A stretch of 37,528 bases of DNA, taken from contig CAJINV010000004.1 in assembly GCA_905178155.1 (NCBI GenBank), positions 9,055,431 to 9,092,958 of the forward strand, written 5' to 3'. The DNA is from Amoebophrya sp. A120 (Eukaryota > Sar > Dinophyceae > Syndiniales > Amoebophryaceae). The number at the start of each line of letters is the position of its first letter. Position 1 is the stretch's first letter. Below, piece after piece: positions 20,801-29,299 of the stretch. Both the position numbers and the translations under genes were made by a program. Below the pieces are notes generated by a model. That model saw only the letters and a list, made by a program, of their open reading frames with translations, had not been told where the DNA came from and made no database searches.

Positions 20801-23133
20801 TGGTCTGCCCCTTCAGTTACACGGTGGCGCAGCGGGAGCCCTTTGGGATGGACATTTTATGCATTGCAAAAGTAGAAGATCAAGATGTAATATCGTACTC
20901 GTCGTAGTAGTTGCAGATCACGTGGTCTGGCATGGCAGAGTCGCCTCTTTGGCTTTACTTACCCATACCCGCACCTGCATAAGATTATTAACATGTTTAT
21001 TGTCCTTTATTTTTCTTTCTGGGAAAACGACTATTCATATTCTATCGGAAGTACTTTTGCAATGCATACCTTCACGCATGCGACAATTTTGCGCAAAGCT
21101 GCATGATCTTTGCCTGCAAGGAGGGGCACACCGATATTGTCCGGTGGCTTATCCAGGACCTTAAATTTAATGTACCGTAATGGAAGTAGTTTTTGTTTCG
21201 TGTTTTTCTTTTTTCACTCACGACTGTAGTTCTGCTTGGTGATGTGTGATGATAGATGAATACACATGATTTTATTTTGTGTATTCCAAATTAATCACCG
21301 AAAATGTGAAAACGACATTCACACGACTAGGACACTCGGAAAAAATTTATATGTAGGTGAACCAATGTGATTTCGTGATTGGCGGGACGAGACCACTGCA
21401 CTGGGCCATCTGGGATGTCTACCAGTATTCTCTTCGGGAAAAGTATCGTGAGAAAAATGTGTTTCACTGTATAGGATTTTATTGCAAGTTAAGTTCGTTA
21501 CACGACACGAAAAGAAAACTTGTCATGCGTGCCTCCTAGTAAGGGAAAACACGTGTAAAAAACCGAAAAATTATGTCTTGCATGTGGAGAAGCAAGACAT
21601 CTTCAAATGCGTTTGTGTTGCATTCTATGCATCATAAAGTTTATTCCAGTGAAACAGTTTTTTCTTCCGACAAGAAGCGCAGCTCCGGGGCGCCCGGAGC
21701 GTTCGCGAGTACGATCCGCCCGTATGAAAGTGCACAACCCCCCCTCCCCCTCATTTGTGATGCAAAATACCGAGTCCGCCACTTGTGCTGAAGCACTGGT
21801 TGCATGACAAATTTCGGAACCTGAAACGGAACCTGAACCAGTACTACAGTCCATCATGTGTAGATTTGTCATTCAGATGGCCCATTTCTGCCGTTGCTTG
21901 TGTTGGTGTCCATGCAAAAATACAAATGAGGGACGACAGGGGGAGTTGTGCACTCGGATAGCCCGCCCACTGGAACCAGAAGGGGTGGTGACCAGGGCGG
22001 CATAAAAGCCACTGACAAGGCCGAGGTCTTGAAATTGAATTACAACAAGCGGGCGGTGGTGAAGCTTCTGGTGGCGTTCGGCGCAAATTTGAAAAACGTC
22101 ATCAAGCTTCCGCCAAGCTGCTGGAAGGCCGAACCTGGTATTCACTGCAAATGTGTCTGGGTCCTCTGGAAGAAGATCGTGAGATTTGGTATGCTAGTCT
22201 TACATGTTGACTTTGCGCCTTATTGTATTGCGTGGCCGCAACAAAGAGCTCCTCTTGCCTGCCATGCAAATAAAATGCAGTTTCTCATACGGAAACGAAA
22301 TATTACGCAACTCAGATGAATCTATCACGCAAAATCAAAAACCTGTCATGCTTGGCAGCGCATAATTACAGTATTCTCATTATTCCCTATCCCTGCTGAC
22401 TTGCATCTTCATAGGTTTAGGTTTAATATTCCGGTTTGTTCCAGACCTCCCAGAGATATTTTTTACAATGCATACGTGGAAGGCTCCCCCAATTTCATAC
22501 CCCTCTTGGCAACGACCCAGAAAAATATTGGGGCCCCGAGATGGACATGGCCACTTGGGCGCAAAGATTCGCGGCGCTGTGCAAGTCCTCTCATGTAGCA
22601 ATGTTTGACATGGTGAAAAAGATGTTCGAGCTATTACAATAAAAAATGCCCCCACGGCCCCGGAATTGGCAATAAGAGTTTCTATATGCATAAGGTTGTC
22701 AAATGAAGAACTGTTTATCGTATGCATGAAAGGAGTACGAGCCTTTCTGATGCAGAACCTAGAATGCGCAAGGTATCTTTTGCATAGCAGATCCGGCCGC
22801 TGTTGGGCTCCTTTGCTTTGCAACACAAATTTGATCCATATAGCACGGCAAATTTGTGATGCCGATACATGGAAGATGACGGGGAATGTTTCTATTGGAA
22901 AGTAGGTTTGCAATACAAAGACATGCTGCCACGTTCTGGGGTGGGGGCATTTTTCATTGTAATACGAGCTGGCCCAGCACTCGGGAAAAAGAGCGAGGAA
23001 TCCCTTAGTCCCCTTTCTGCATAAAATCCGCGGAAAGACAAGTACTTTGTTGAAAATTCTTCTCATTTCCATATTATTCATTCTGTATTTTGAGTTTTCT
23101 CTTCTTAACACATTTTTAAAGAAGCAAGAATAA
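14870..23133 (+). CDS. Gene 4: giant disordered protein with ankyrin repeats, 13 exons
   Basis: Exons are 14870-18599, 18765-18838, 19154-19227, 19485-19698, 19972-20075, 20236-20486, 20777-20857, 21074-21171, 21357-21416, 21675-21722, 21966-22138, 22480-22631 and 22970-23133 (1740 codons plus TAA). Ten gaps are introners. 21172-21356 and 21417-21674 are GT-AG introns, and the second acceptor (after TTTTTTCTTCCGACAAG) is provisional. Exon 1 encodes 1243 residues dominated by Ser, Asn, Gln, Lys and Glu, with one compact charged segment near residues 265-350. The C-terminal part holds ankyrin-type signatures: ACKEGHTDIVRWLI (about 1525), GTRPLHWAIWD (about 1552) and KRAVVKLLVAFGANL (about 1607). 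This suggests a protein-binding scaffold. The final exon turns AT-rich and encodes a hydrophobic tail (about 1712-1731). Instead it may splice from GT at 23042 into gene 5. Confidence 0.65.
18600..18759. mobile_element. Introner, family B
   Basis: Arms GCAAAAGCATCGTACTAG and GAGTACGATACTTTTGCACA. Ends TATG and GATA. Exact repeat GTCCA at 18595-18599 and 18760-18764. The apparent stop of the 1.2-kaa reading frame (TGA at 18602) lies inside this element. Confidence 0.87.
18839..19148. mobile_element. Introner, mosaic of families E and F
   Basis: The left arm, GAAAAATGCTTCCACCCCCC, is F-like. The right arm, TGGGGTGGGGGGATTTTTCC, is E-like, so the arms pair imperfectly. Exact repeat CGAAC at 18834-18838 and 19149-19153. 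Removal gives CCG AAC TGG GCG in frame. Confidence 0.82.
19228..19479. mobile_element. Introner, family A
   Basis: Left arm GTAAAAATGTCTGGGTCT; right arm CCAGACCCAGACACTTTTAC. Exact repeat GTGGC at 19223-19227 and 19480-19484. About six TGT(C/G)ATGC motifs or complements lie inside. Close in sequence to the introners at 25784 and 27555. Confidence 0.87.
19699..19966. mobile_element. Introner, family A
   Basis: Near-perfect family A arms, ends TATC and GATA, exact repeat TCCGC at 19694-19698 and 19967-19971. The interior closely resembles that of 28115-28376, implying recent copies. Excision gives CTC CGC GGA CGG. Confidence 0.87.
20076..20230. mobile_element. Introner, family B
   Basis: Arms GTGCAAAAGTAGTAGCGTAC and CGATACTTTTGCAGTTCATA. 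Exact repeat AAGAA at 20071-20075 and 20231-20235. Removal gives AAG AAC GGG AAT in frame. Confidence 0.85.
20487..20771. mobile_element. Introner, family A
   Basis: Left arm GCAAAAATGTCTGGGTCCGG; the right arm contains GGACCCAGACATATTTGCAG. Ends TATG and CATA. Flanks GACCA and GACGA (4 of 5). Removal gives AGG ACC AAG GTC TCG, opening the frame that encodes the next exon. Confidence 0.83.
20858..21068. mobile_element. Introner, family B, decayed
   Basis: Left arm GCATTGCAAAAGTAGAAG; right arm AAGTACTTTTGCAATGCATA. The centre is AT-rich and has lost most internal motifs. The flanks CATTT and CCTTC match at only 3 of 5, the weakest repeat here, although length still preserves the frame. Probably an older insertion. 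Confidence 0.7.
21723..21960. mobile_element. Introner, family D
   Basis: Left arm AAAGTGCACAACCCCCCCTC; the right arm includes GGGGGAGTTGTGCACTCGG. Exact repeat GCCCG at 21718-21722 and 21961-21965. Excision gives CGC CCG CCC ACT in frame. Confidence 0.84.
22139..22474. mobile_element. Introner, family A, decayed
   Basis: The left arm, GTGTCTGGGTCCTCTGG, is recognisable. The right arm, CCAGACCTCCCAGAGATATT, is strongly mutated, and the interior is AT-rich. Flanks CCTGG and CGTGG (4 of 5). Removal still gives one frame (CCT GGA AGG CTC). Confidence 0.72.
22632..22964. mobile_element. Introner, family F
   Basis: Arms TACAATAAAAAATGCCCCCA and GGGGGCATTTTTCATTGTAA. Ends TATT and AATA. Exact repeat CGAGC at 22627-22631 and 22965-22969. 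Removal gives TTC GAG CTG GCC in frame. Confidence 0.83.
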
Positions 23134-23448
23134 TGAAGTAGAAGTATATATTCACTTCAGTGCAATTTCGTTTTCGAAGATGTTCAGTACTGTGATTGAT
23201 TTGGTAATGGTTCCGAGGAGACACCCACTTCAGCATGAAACCTATGTGCTTTCATCACATTCATAACTCCACTCCATTCACAGTCGTAGCCATCCACGAC
23301 CAATCTATGAAGGGAAAATGAGTGGTCTCCCAGATTGCTACTAGTCTTAGTGAAAAATAACGTTGCTGGGAGGTTATTTTTCGGATTTGCCAAAGACCAC
23401 CGTGCGCAAGCCAAAAGTCTTGACTCCAGATCGCATGGAAAAACAAAA
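23134..23448. other. Gap between genes 4 and 5, possibly intron
   Basis: AT-rich sequence without introner arms or a convincing frame. If genes 4 and 5 are one transcription unit, this is the middle of an intron from GT at 23042 to AG at 23587, which would join ACA A to AG GGG in frame. The base-composition change at both points favours that option, but it cannot be settled without RNA. Confidence 0.35.
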
Positions 23449-26400
23449 ATGGGGTGTGTTTTGGCATGCATTTTGCATGTCGAAAAAGTAAGTACCACTG
23501 CGACTACTGCTCTCCTTGAAACATTCCTAGCAGCACTCGTTAGCCTAAATAAAGTCACTCATTTTGTCCCTTCCATAACGACTGAAGAGGGGTATTCCGC
23601 CCCGCCGACGAAGCAGCCCGGCTCGAAATCGAAACAAAGCGTCAACTCCCGGGGGCCCCAACGCTGGCCGGTCACGCAGAAGGAGTACAAGGCCCTCGCA
23701 CAGATGTACTCGGGCGGCGCGAAGTACTCGGTTTTCTACTCGCAAGAGCGGGACGCGAAGAGACTAACCGAGCTGGAGGAGGAATTTATCGATGATCACA
23801 GGTACTTTTACTTACTTCCTACTACTGATGCATGACATAAGAATGGGGCTCTTGGGTAACGTGCATGACAGATTTAAGAGTCATGCCAGACAAGCATGAC
23901 AAACATGCACTCTTCCAGACCCAGACATATTTGCATTTGATATCACAGGCAACTGATCGCCGATGAGCTGAAAGACCGTGTGTCCGGAAGGGAGGAAGTC
24001 CCCAAGTCCGTCGCGTGCACTATGGGGTTCTCAAATCGGTTACCTTCTCAACTGTTGCATGAATTTGTGATGCAGGAACGGCAACAGGGAAAGGCCGGAG
24101 CTTGCAGCTCTTGCATTACAAATTCGGCACAGATTGTTCCCATGCTGTTTAGCCCTTCCAAAATTTGTCACGCGAGGCAGCTTGACTGTGTGGACGATGT
24201 TGATGCTCGTTTTGCAAGACAAACTCACGCAACAGTTGAGAATGTAACGTTTGAGAACGCCATATGCAAGAGCGTGGGGTTGGCACTGGATGTGAAGACT
24301 AGAGCTGCGACGATTAAGCGGCTCTGCAACGACAGGCAGAAGCAATCAAGTATATCTAGAAGTGACAGCTTTTTTGAATTTGAAGTGAAGCATCTTCTTG
24401 ATGTTTTAGGCATGCACCGGCGCCTTCCGGAAGTTTTTCGTTTTGGTTGTCATGCAATTTCTTGTACTTATACAGTCGCACGCAGTAGGAGTAGATATCA
24501 TGGTCATGCACGAGTTCCTCCTTTAATATTAATTCTACAAAAACAGGAACTTTGAAGTTAATTAAGTGGGACGGTGAGAAGGAGACCCTCGTCGGCTTTC
24601 TCTTCGTAAAGGTGATCCTGCCCAAGGAATCCCACCAGGGCGCCGTATTCTGAGTAAAAACATCCCCACCCCAGAGTTGTCATGCAAATCTGCATGCCAA
24701 AAATGTTTCTCATGCGGAGCTCCATGCGAAGCATTCCCCCGTTGTGTTTTGGAGTTTGTGATGCTCAAATCAGCATGATATGCTAGATCTGTGATGCTGC
24801 TGGAGCTAGTTAAACAGGATTACAGTACGGGGCCAAATTTGTCATGCGAAACAGCCAAAGCTGGTTGATTTGTCTAGCAGACTTCCCATCCTGACTCTGG
24901 TGTGGGTACGTTTTTACTCAGGATACGCCGGGCCGGATCATCATGGGCCCAACAGCCCCCGCGGAAGCACGATCAGCCGGAGGACAAACAACGACCAGAA
25001 AAAGGCCTTCGGGGATCAGATGTCACCACCGGACAGCGACGTCATGCACGTGCGAACCAGGCACGGAGGTGAGCTCAAAGCCGAGCCGGCGGAGAATCTG
25101 GTACTTATAAGTACCGTACACGGTAGTTTAGGTTTTGAATTTGATGATGAAGTTGAAGGTGCCATGTGACAAGCGCAGCAAGAACAAACTATTTGTCGTG
25201 CTGTTTTCGATAACTTCAACTTGATAACTTGCCCTGCACAGTAAGTTCTGCCTTGGTTAGTTAGTACATGTTGCATACTCGCGTTTTTGCTTTTGGTATC
25301 TACTTACTTACTTTATCACTTAAACAGTCACAAAACTCAATGAAAAATATCAGCAAGCGCACCAGCACCGCAACCGCGTGCTCCAGCGTATTTACGAAAA
25401 CTGGACCAATGGGCTGGATATTTTCCATGTGAGTCCTTCCTTTCTAGAGGAGGAGGACATGGGATCCTCGTCAGACGAGGACGAAGAAATGCGCGACAAC
25501 TCGTCCCATAGCGGGCGGTCGAATAGCAAAAGCTCGTCGGGCGGGAATAACCGGCGGGGAAGCAAGAGTCCATCGCGACGAAGGAATCGCGGTCGCAGTC
25601 CCAGTAACAACAAGCCGAGAATCCAGTCGTTGATCGAGAAGACGGACGACTGCCCGCGCATGGAAATTTCCCACCTAAAAGTGGACAACAGCGAGGCGGG
25701 CAAAGGGCTGGGGAAACTGTTGCTGATCGGCGCCCTGGAGCACATCAACCGCCAGTACGATTCCCACCCGTGGCTGCGCCGCGTATCAACTGTAAAAATG
25801 TCTGGGTCTGGAAGAATTTATGTTTGTCATGCTTGTCTGGCATGACTCTTAAATGTGTCATGCACGTTACCCAAGAGCTGCGTTTTTCTGTGATGCAGAA
25901 GCGCAGTTTGTCATGCAGAATAGGCAACACCTAGGAGCTCAGAAACTTGTCATGCTGAGCTAGCATTTGTAGCCTCATCATGAGACGCTACCCAGCATCA
26001 CAAGTTCCCAGACCCAGACATTTTTACATTTGATACCGCGCGATCATGAGCAACTGGAGCTTGAGCGTGTTTGCGGGGAACAACCGGTATCCTGAGTAAA
26101 AACGTCCCCACACCAGAGTCAAGATGGGAAATCTGCTACACAAATCTACAACTTTTAGCTGTTTTGCATGACAAGATTGGAGCATGACAAATTCCAAAAC
26201 GCGAATGGACAATGCTTCTCATGGAGCTCCGCATGAGAAACCTTTTCAGCATGCAGACTTGCATGACAACTCTCGGGTGGGGACGTTTTTAAATACAACA
26301 ACCGGGCACGGAGGTTCTACGAGAAGATCGGCATGAAGGAAATGGACGACGCGCGGCACATATCAAATGCAAAAGTATCGTACTCGTATTGCAGTCATGC

Positions 26401-28711
26401 ATTACAGATGTTTTTCTTGAGGTAAATCCGCATTAGAAATTTCAGTTCTCATGCTGAGGAAATTTGTAATGCATTTATACGAGTTCGAGTGCGATACTTT
26501 TGCACTGCATAGCACATGTCAACCCTGAAGGAGGCCATCGGGAGCGGGATGCACTGGATTCCGTGGAATCCAAATAGGAAAAACAAGTATAGAAATATTG
26601 ATGAATAATTATATGCTGCGGAAACAAGCCGATGTCATGTTCATGTAGATCTGTGTAATTTTTGTTTTGTCATGCATAGGTCGCTGCCCTCCTCTGTCAT
26701 GGGTTTATTTTGTACTACAACCTACTAAAGTGCCCACGACTTCAAAAGTCGAGAAAGATTATTCGTAATTCTGTATCAGAAAAACGTACCCGGGCGCTTT
26801 AAAGTCGAAGTACAATTCGGACGATCCGGACATGCGGGGCTTGGAAATCGAGTGGACCAAATTTGTCCGGCAAATAACCGACCCCCAAAAAGACGAGCTG
26901 CTGCATCACTACGTGCAGACCGAATACCGGCACCGACGGTATGGTATTCTCAACTGTTACATTCTCAGCTCTTACATGAATTTGTCACGCAAGACTACCT
27001 CAAGCCGCGAGATGATCAAGCTTGCTGCGTTGCATGACAAATCTCCGAGAGGCTAAACAGCAGCTAAATCTGTGCTAAAGCTGTGATGCGAAAGCAGCAA
27101 CCTTGCCCCTTTGACTCCTCAGCTATGCTGGACAATGGCAATCTCGGTGCGGTTGTTTTAGCATCACAAATTCGTGTAACAGTTAAGAATGTAACAGTTG
27201 AGAACGCCATAGACGGTCGCTGGCCCAGAATGCGGTGAACAACCGCCCGGGCGATCCCGACTTCAGCAAGGCGGTGCAGAAGGACAGGAATAGTGTGCTG
27301 CTGAGACCAGACGCGGTAGAGTACTATATCCTGTGCAAAAGTATCGTACTCGTATCCGTATTGCAATCATGCATTTACAAATCTTTTTCTTAACCTCAAT
27401 TAGCATTGCAAATTTTATTTCTCATGCTGAGGAAATTTGTAATGCATCTATACGCATACAGAGTACGATACTTTTGCAGTTCATATACTACGTCAAGGAG
27501 CAATTTTACAGCAAAGGGACGGCGCAGGTGAACCAGGTCTGCATTGGCGTGCAGTATCAAATGTAAAAATCCCTGGATGTCTGGAAACTTGTGATGCTGG
27601 GTGGTGTATCACGAAGAGGCCACAAATGCTGGCTCAGCATGACAAGTTTCTGAGCTTCTAGGTGTTGCCTATTCTGCATGACAAACTGCGTCTCTGCATG
27701 ACAGAAAAATGGGGCTCTTGGGTAATGTGCATGACAAATTTAAGAGTCATGCGAGACAAGCATGACAAACTTGCATTCTTCCAGACCCAGACATTTTTGC
27801 ATTTGATATGCAGCAGCTGGAGCAAATACAGCACTTGAAGCAAATCGAGTTGGACAAGGAATGGAACAAGGAAAGAAACAAACATCTGCCCGCGAGTTCC
27901 TCCTCCGCCAGTTCCACCACGTTGAATACAACTTCCACCACAAATCCGCGCAGCAACGGTGGACCAAACAGTAGTTCTTCGAACAATAACCTCCCTCCAC
28001 CGTACCAACTCGGAATGAACTCCGGCTCCGGGTATGCGGTCTCCCAGTCCAGCAACCCTGGAGGTAACAATTCTAGTGCAGCAGCTGCGCAGAGAAGTAG
28101 GAAACGGAACGCCGTATCAACTGCAAAAATGTCTGGGTCTGGAAGATTGCAACTTGTCATGCTGTCCTTGGATTCAAAAAAAATCTGTATTGCGTAAGCA
28201 GCAAAGGGAATGTAATTTCTGCTACGCGGAGAGAGCATTTGTCATGCGGAATAGGCATCGCGAAGCCCTCAAAAAATCTGTCATGCTAGGGCATGCATCA
28301 CAGACATCATGGCCCATGCAAAACATGCATGACAAATCTCGCAATCTTCCAGACCCAGACATTTTTACGTTTGATACGCCGGTGCATTTGACGATGTGAA
28401 CGACATGGACCTCTCGGGTGCGGAGGATGAGGACCTCTTACCAGGAGGGGTCGAGCAGGGTCCCCGCGCGGAATCCGAAACGGCAGTGCTATGCATTGCA
28501 AAAGTATCGTATTAGTGCAAATTGCATTACAAATTTTATCAGAACGAAAAATGAAATTTGTAAATGCTACTTCAGGTAAAAAGGTAGGTTTGTCATGCAA
28601 TATTGCAACTAAGTACGACTACGAGTGCGATACTTTTGCACTGCATAAGTGCTGAATCTGGACAAGATCCATCCCAACCCGTTTATCAAAAACCGGGACC
28701 GCCTCTGCGAC
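23449..28711 (+). CDS. Gene 5: GNAT-type N-acetyltransferase, at least 15 exons, 3' end missing
   Basis: Exons are 23449-23801, 23949-24020, 24270-24349, 24547-24645, 24931-25068, 25328-25783, 26041-26087, 26306-26360, 26517-26586, 26780-26939, 27217-27326, 27491-27554, 27814-28114, 28382-28489 and 28653-28711 (724 codons, no stop reached). Ten gaps are introners. GT-AG introns are 23802-23948, 24350-24546, 25069-25327 and 26587-26779. If the last is not used, the protein stops at 26608 (463 aa). Acetyl-CoA motif A is seen as HLKVDNSEAGKGLGKLLLIG (residues 363-382). Motif B is LSVFAGNNRARRFYEKIGM, restored only after splicing two introners. A Ser/Arg-rich insert interrupts the fold before motif A. 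GNAT enzymes transfer acetyl from acetyl-CoA to amines; the substrate here is unknown. The start is uncertain: ATG 23449 would give an MGC N-terminus, and a GTAAGT at 23488 could open another intron. The gene is cut by the retroelement. Confidence 0.72.
23802..23948. mobile_element. Hybrid intron: GT-AG intron carrying half an introner
   Basis: The right half (about 23905-23942) is a family A arm, CTTCCAGACCCAGACATATT, running to TTTGATA. The left half has no matching arm and starts GTACTTTTAC. The exon end ATCACAG is repeated as the intron end ATCACAG, giving a GT start and AG end. It looks like an introner that lost its left arm and became conventionally spliced. Confidence 0.7.
24021..24264. 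mobile_element. Introner, family H
   Basis: The left arm contains GGTTACCTTCTCAACTGTTG; the right arm contains CAACAGTTGAGAATGTAAC. Ends TATG and CATA. Flanks TGCAC and TGCAA (4 of 5). The element plus repeat is a multiple of three with no stop, so the frame reads through even if it is retained. Confidence 0.8.
24646..24925. mobile_element. Introner, family C
   Basis: Arms CTGAGTAAAAACATCCCCAC and GTACGTTTTTACTCAGGATA. Exact repeat CGCCG at 24641-24645 and 24926-24930. The interior closely follows that of 12174-12458. Removal gives GGC GCC GGG CCG. Confidence 0.86.
25784..26035. mobile_element. Introner, family A
   Basis: Arms GTAAAAATGTCTGGGTCTGG and CCCAGACCCAGACATTTTTA. Exact repeat CCGCG at 25779-25783 and 26036-26040. 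Sits between GNAT motif A and the strand leading to motif B; excision gives CGC GCG ATC ATG. Confidence 0.87.
26088..26305. mobile_element. Introner, family C, with longer target repeat
   Basis: Arms CTGAGTAAAAACGTCCCCAC and GTGGGGACGTTTTTAAATAC. The flank AACAACCGG before the element recurs at 26297-26305, an 8- to 9-bp repeat instead of 5. Removing the element with one copy restores AAC AAC CGG GCA CGG, the heart of GNAT motif B. Confidence 0.87.
26361..26511. mobile_element. Introner, family B
   Basis: Arms GCAAAAGTATCGTACTCGTA and GTGCGATACTTTTGCACTGC. Exact repeat GCACA at 26356-26360 and 26512-26516. Removal gives CAC ATG TCA ACC. Only 55 nt of exon separate it from the previous introner. 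Confidence 0.87.
26940..27211. mobile_element. Introner, family H
   Basis: Left arm CTCAACTGTTACATTCTCA; right arm AAGAATGTAACAGTTGAGAA. Ends TATG and CATA. Exact repeat GACGG at 26935-26939 and 27212-27216. Excision gives CGA CGG TCG CTG in frame. Confidence 0.86.
27327..27485. mobile_element. Introner, family B
   Basis: Arms CTGTGCAAAAGTATCGTACT and AGTACGATACTTTTGCAGTT. Exact repeat TACTA at 27322-27326 and 27486-27490. Removal gives GAG TAC TAC GTC in frame. Confidence 0.86.
27555..27808. mobile_element. Introner, family A, left arm damaged
   Basis: The left arm has lost the core (it reads GTAAAAATCCCTGGATGTCT), while the right arm CTTCCAGACCCAGACATTTT is intact. Exact repeat TGCAG at 27550-27554 and 27809-27813. 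Its interior resembles the introner at 19228 in reverse orientation. Confidence 0.84.
28115..28376. mobile_element. Introner, family A
   Basis: Perfect-looking family A arms, exact repeat CGCCG at 28110-28114 and 28377-28381. Closely similar to 19699-19966 throughout. Removal gives AAC GCC GGT GCA TTT in frame. Confidence 0.87.
28490..28647. mobile_element. Introner, family B
   Basis: Arms GCATTGCAAAAGTATCGTA and GCGATACTTTTGCACTGCATA. Exact repeat AGTGC at 28485-28489 and 28648-28652. Removal gives GTG CTG AAT CTG in frame. Confidence 0.86.
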
Positions 28712-28963
28712 TATCAAAAGGAAAAATCCCCCCTCCCCATACTGAAAAGGTATGATGTTTCTAAGAATTTGTGATGCTGATTTGTGACCACAAATCCTGT
28801 CTCTCTTGCAAGAGGGCAAACTCAAAGACTCCGCCACGATATGCAGGCGATTTGTAATGCTGCAAGGCCTATAGGGCAGAGGTCTGGCATGCTAGGCCCC
28901 TACACCGAGAGGCCCCCCCTTAGGCTTACGATCTGCGTGCAGTCCTTTACTGCAAGACAAATG
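28712..28963. mobile_element. Introner, family E, cut by the retroelement
   Basis: The left arm GGAAAAATCCCCCCTCCCCA and the interior match the full copy at 511-834 up to GCAAGACAAATGTGATTT, where retroelement repeat A1 begins. The expected right arm and the second copy of the flank GCGAC are absent from the window. Confidence 0.85.
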
Positions 28964-29131
28964 TGATTTTACAATCTCTCTCGGCCGTAAACTCGAATTG
29001 CATGAGCTGACCCTTGTCCTGCGCGGAATCACTCAAAATGTGAGTGTCGGGAAGAATCTGAAGTCGCTCACGAAAGCAACAACGCGTGTCGCTCGTGAGA
29101 GCAACAAACACTCCTGGGCGTAAGCGCGCTC
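28964..29131. repeat. Split direct repeat A1
   Basis: Matches 36501-36663 base for base except for about four substitutions and an 8-nt insertion near 29115. Begins with TGATTTTACAATCTCTCTCG. Forms the left terminus inside the disrupted introner. Confidence 0.88.
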
Positions 29132-29299
29132 GGAAGAGAACTCTCAACCAAGACACAGGAGGCCCGAACTGTATCCAGAAATAGGCTGCGTATGGTTTCG
29201 CAAGCGAGCCGACAGCCGTAGGTCATTCATGCTAGCGGGTGAAGAAATCCCGGCACTAAACTAGAGAGAGAAATGTGCACAAAATACTACTACTACTTG

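Noticed and set aside
4468-28647. Regularly repeated short sequences resembling a CRISPR array
   Set aside because: The repeats are inverted arms of introners, spaced irregularly with exons between, and in several unrelated families.
511-28652. TA target duplication (Tc1/mariner-type) for the introners
   Set aside because: The ends TA...TA tempt this reading, but keeping one TA breaks the frame at every tested site, while the 5-bp repeats outside TAT...ATA are clear.
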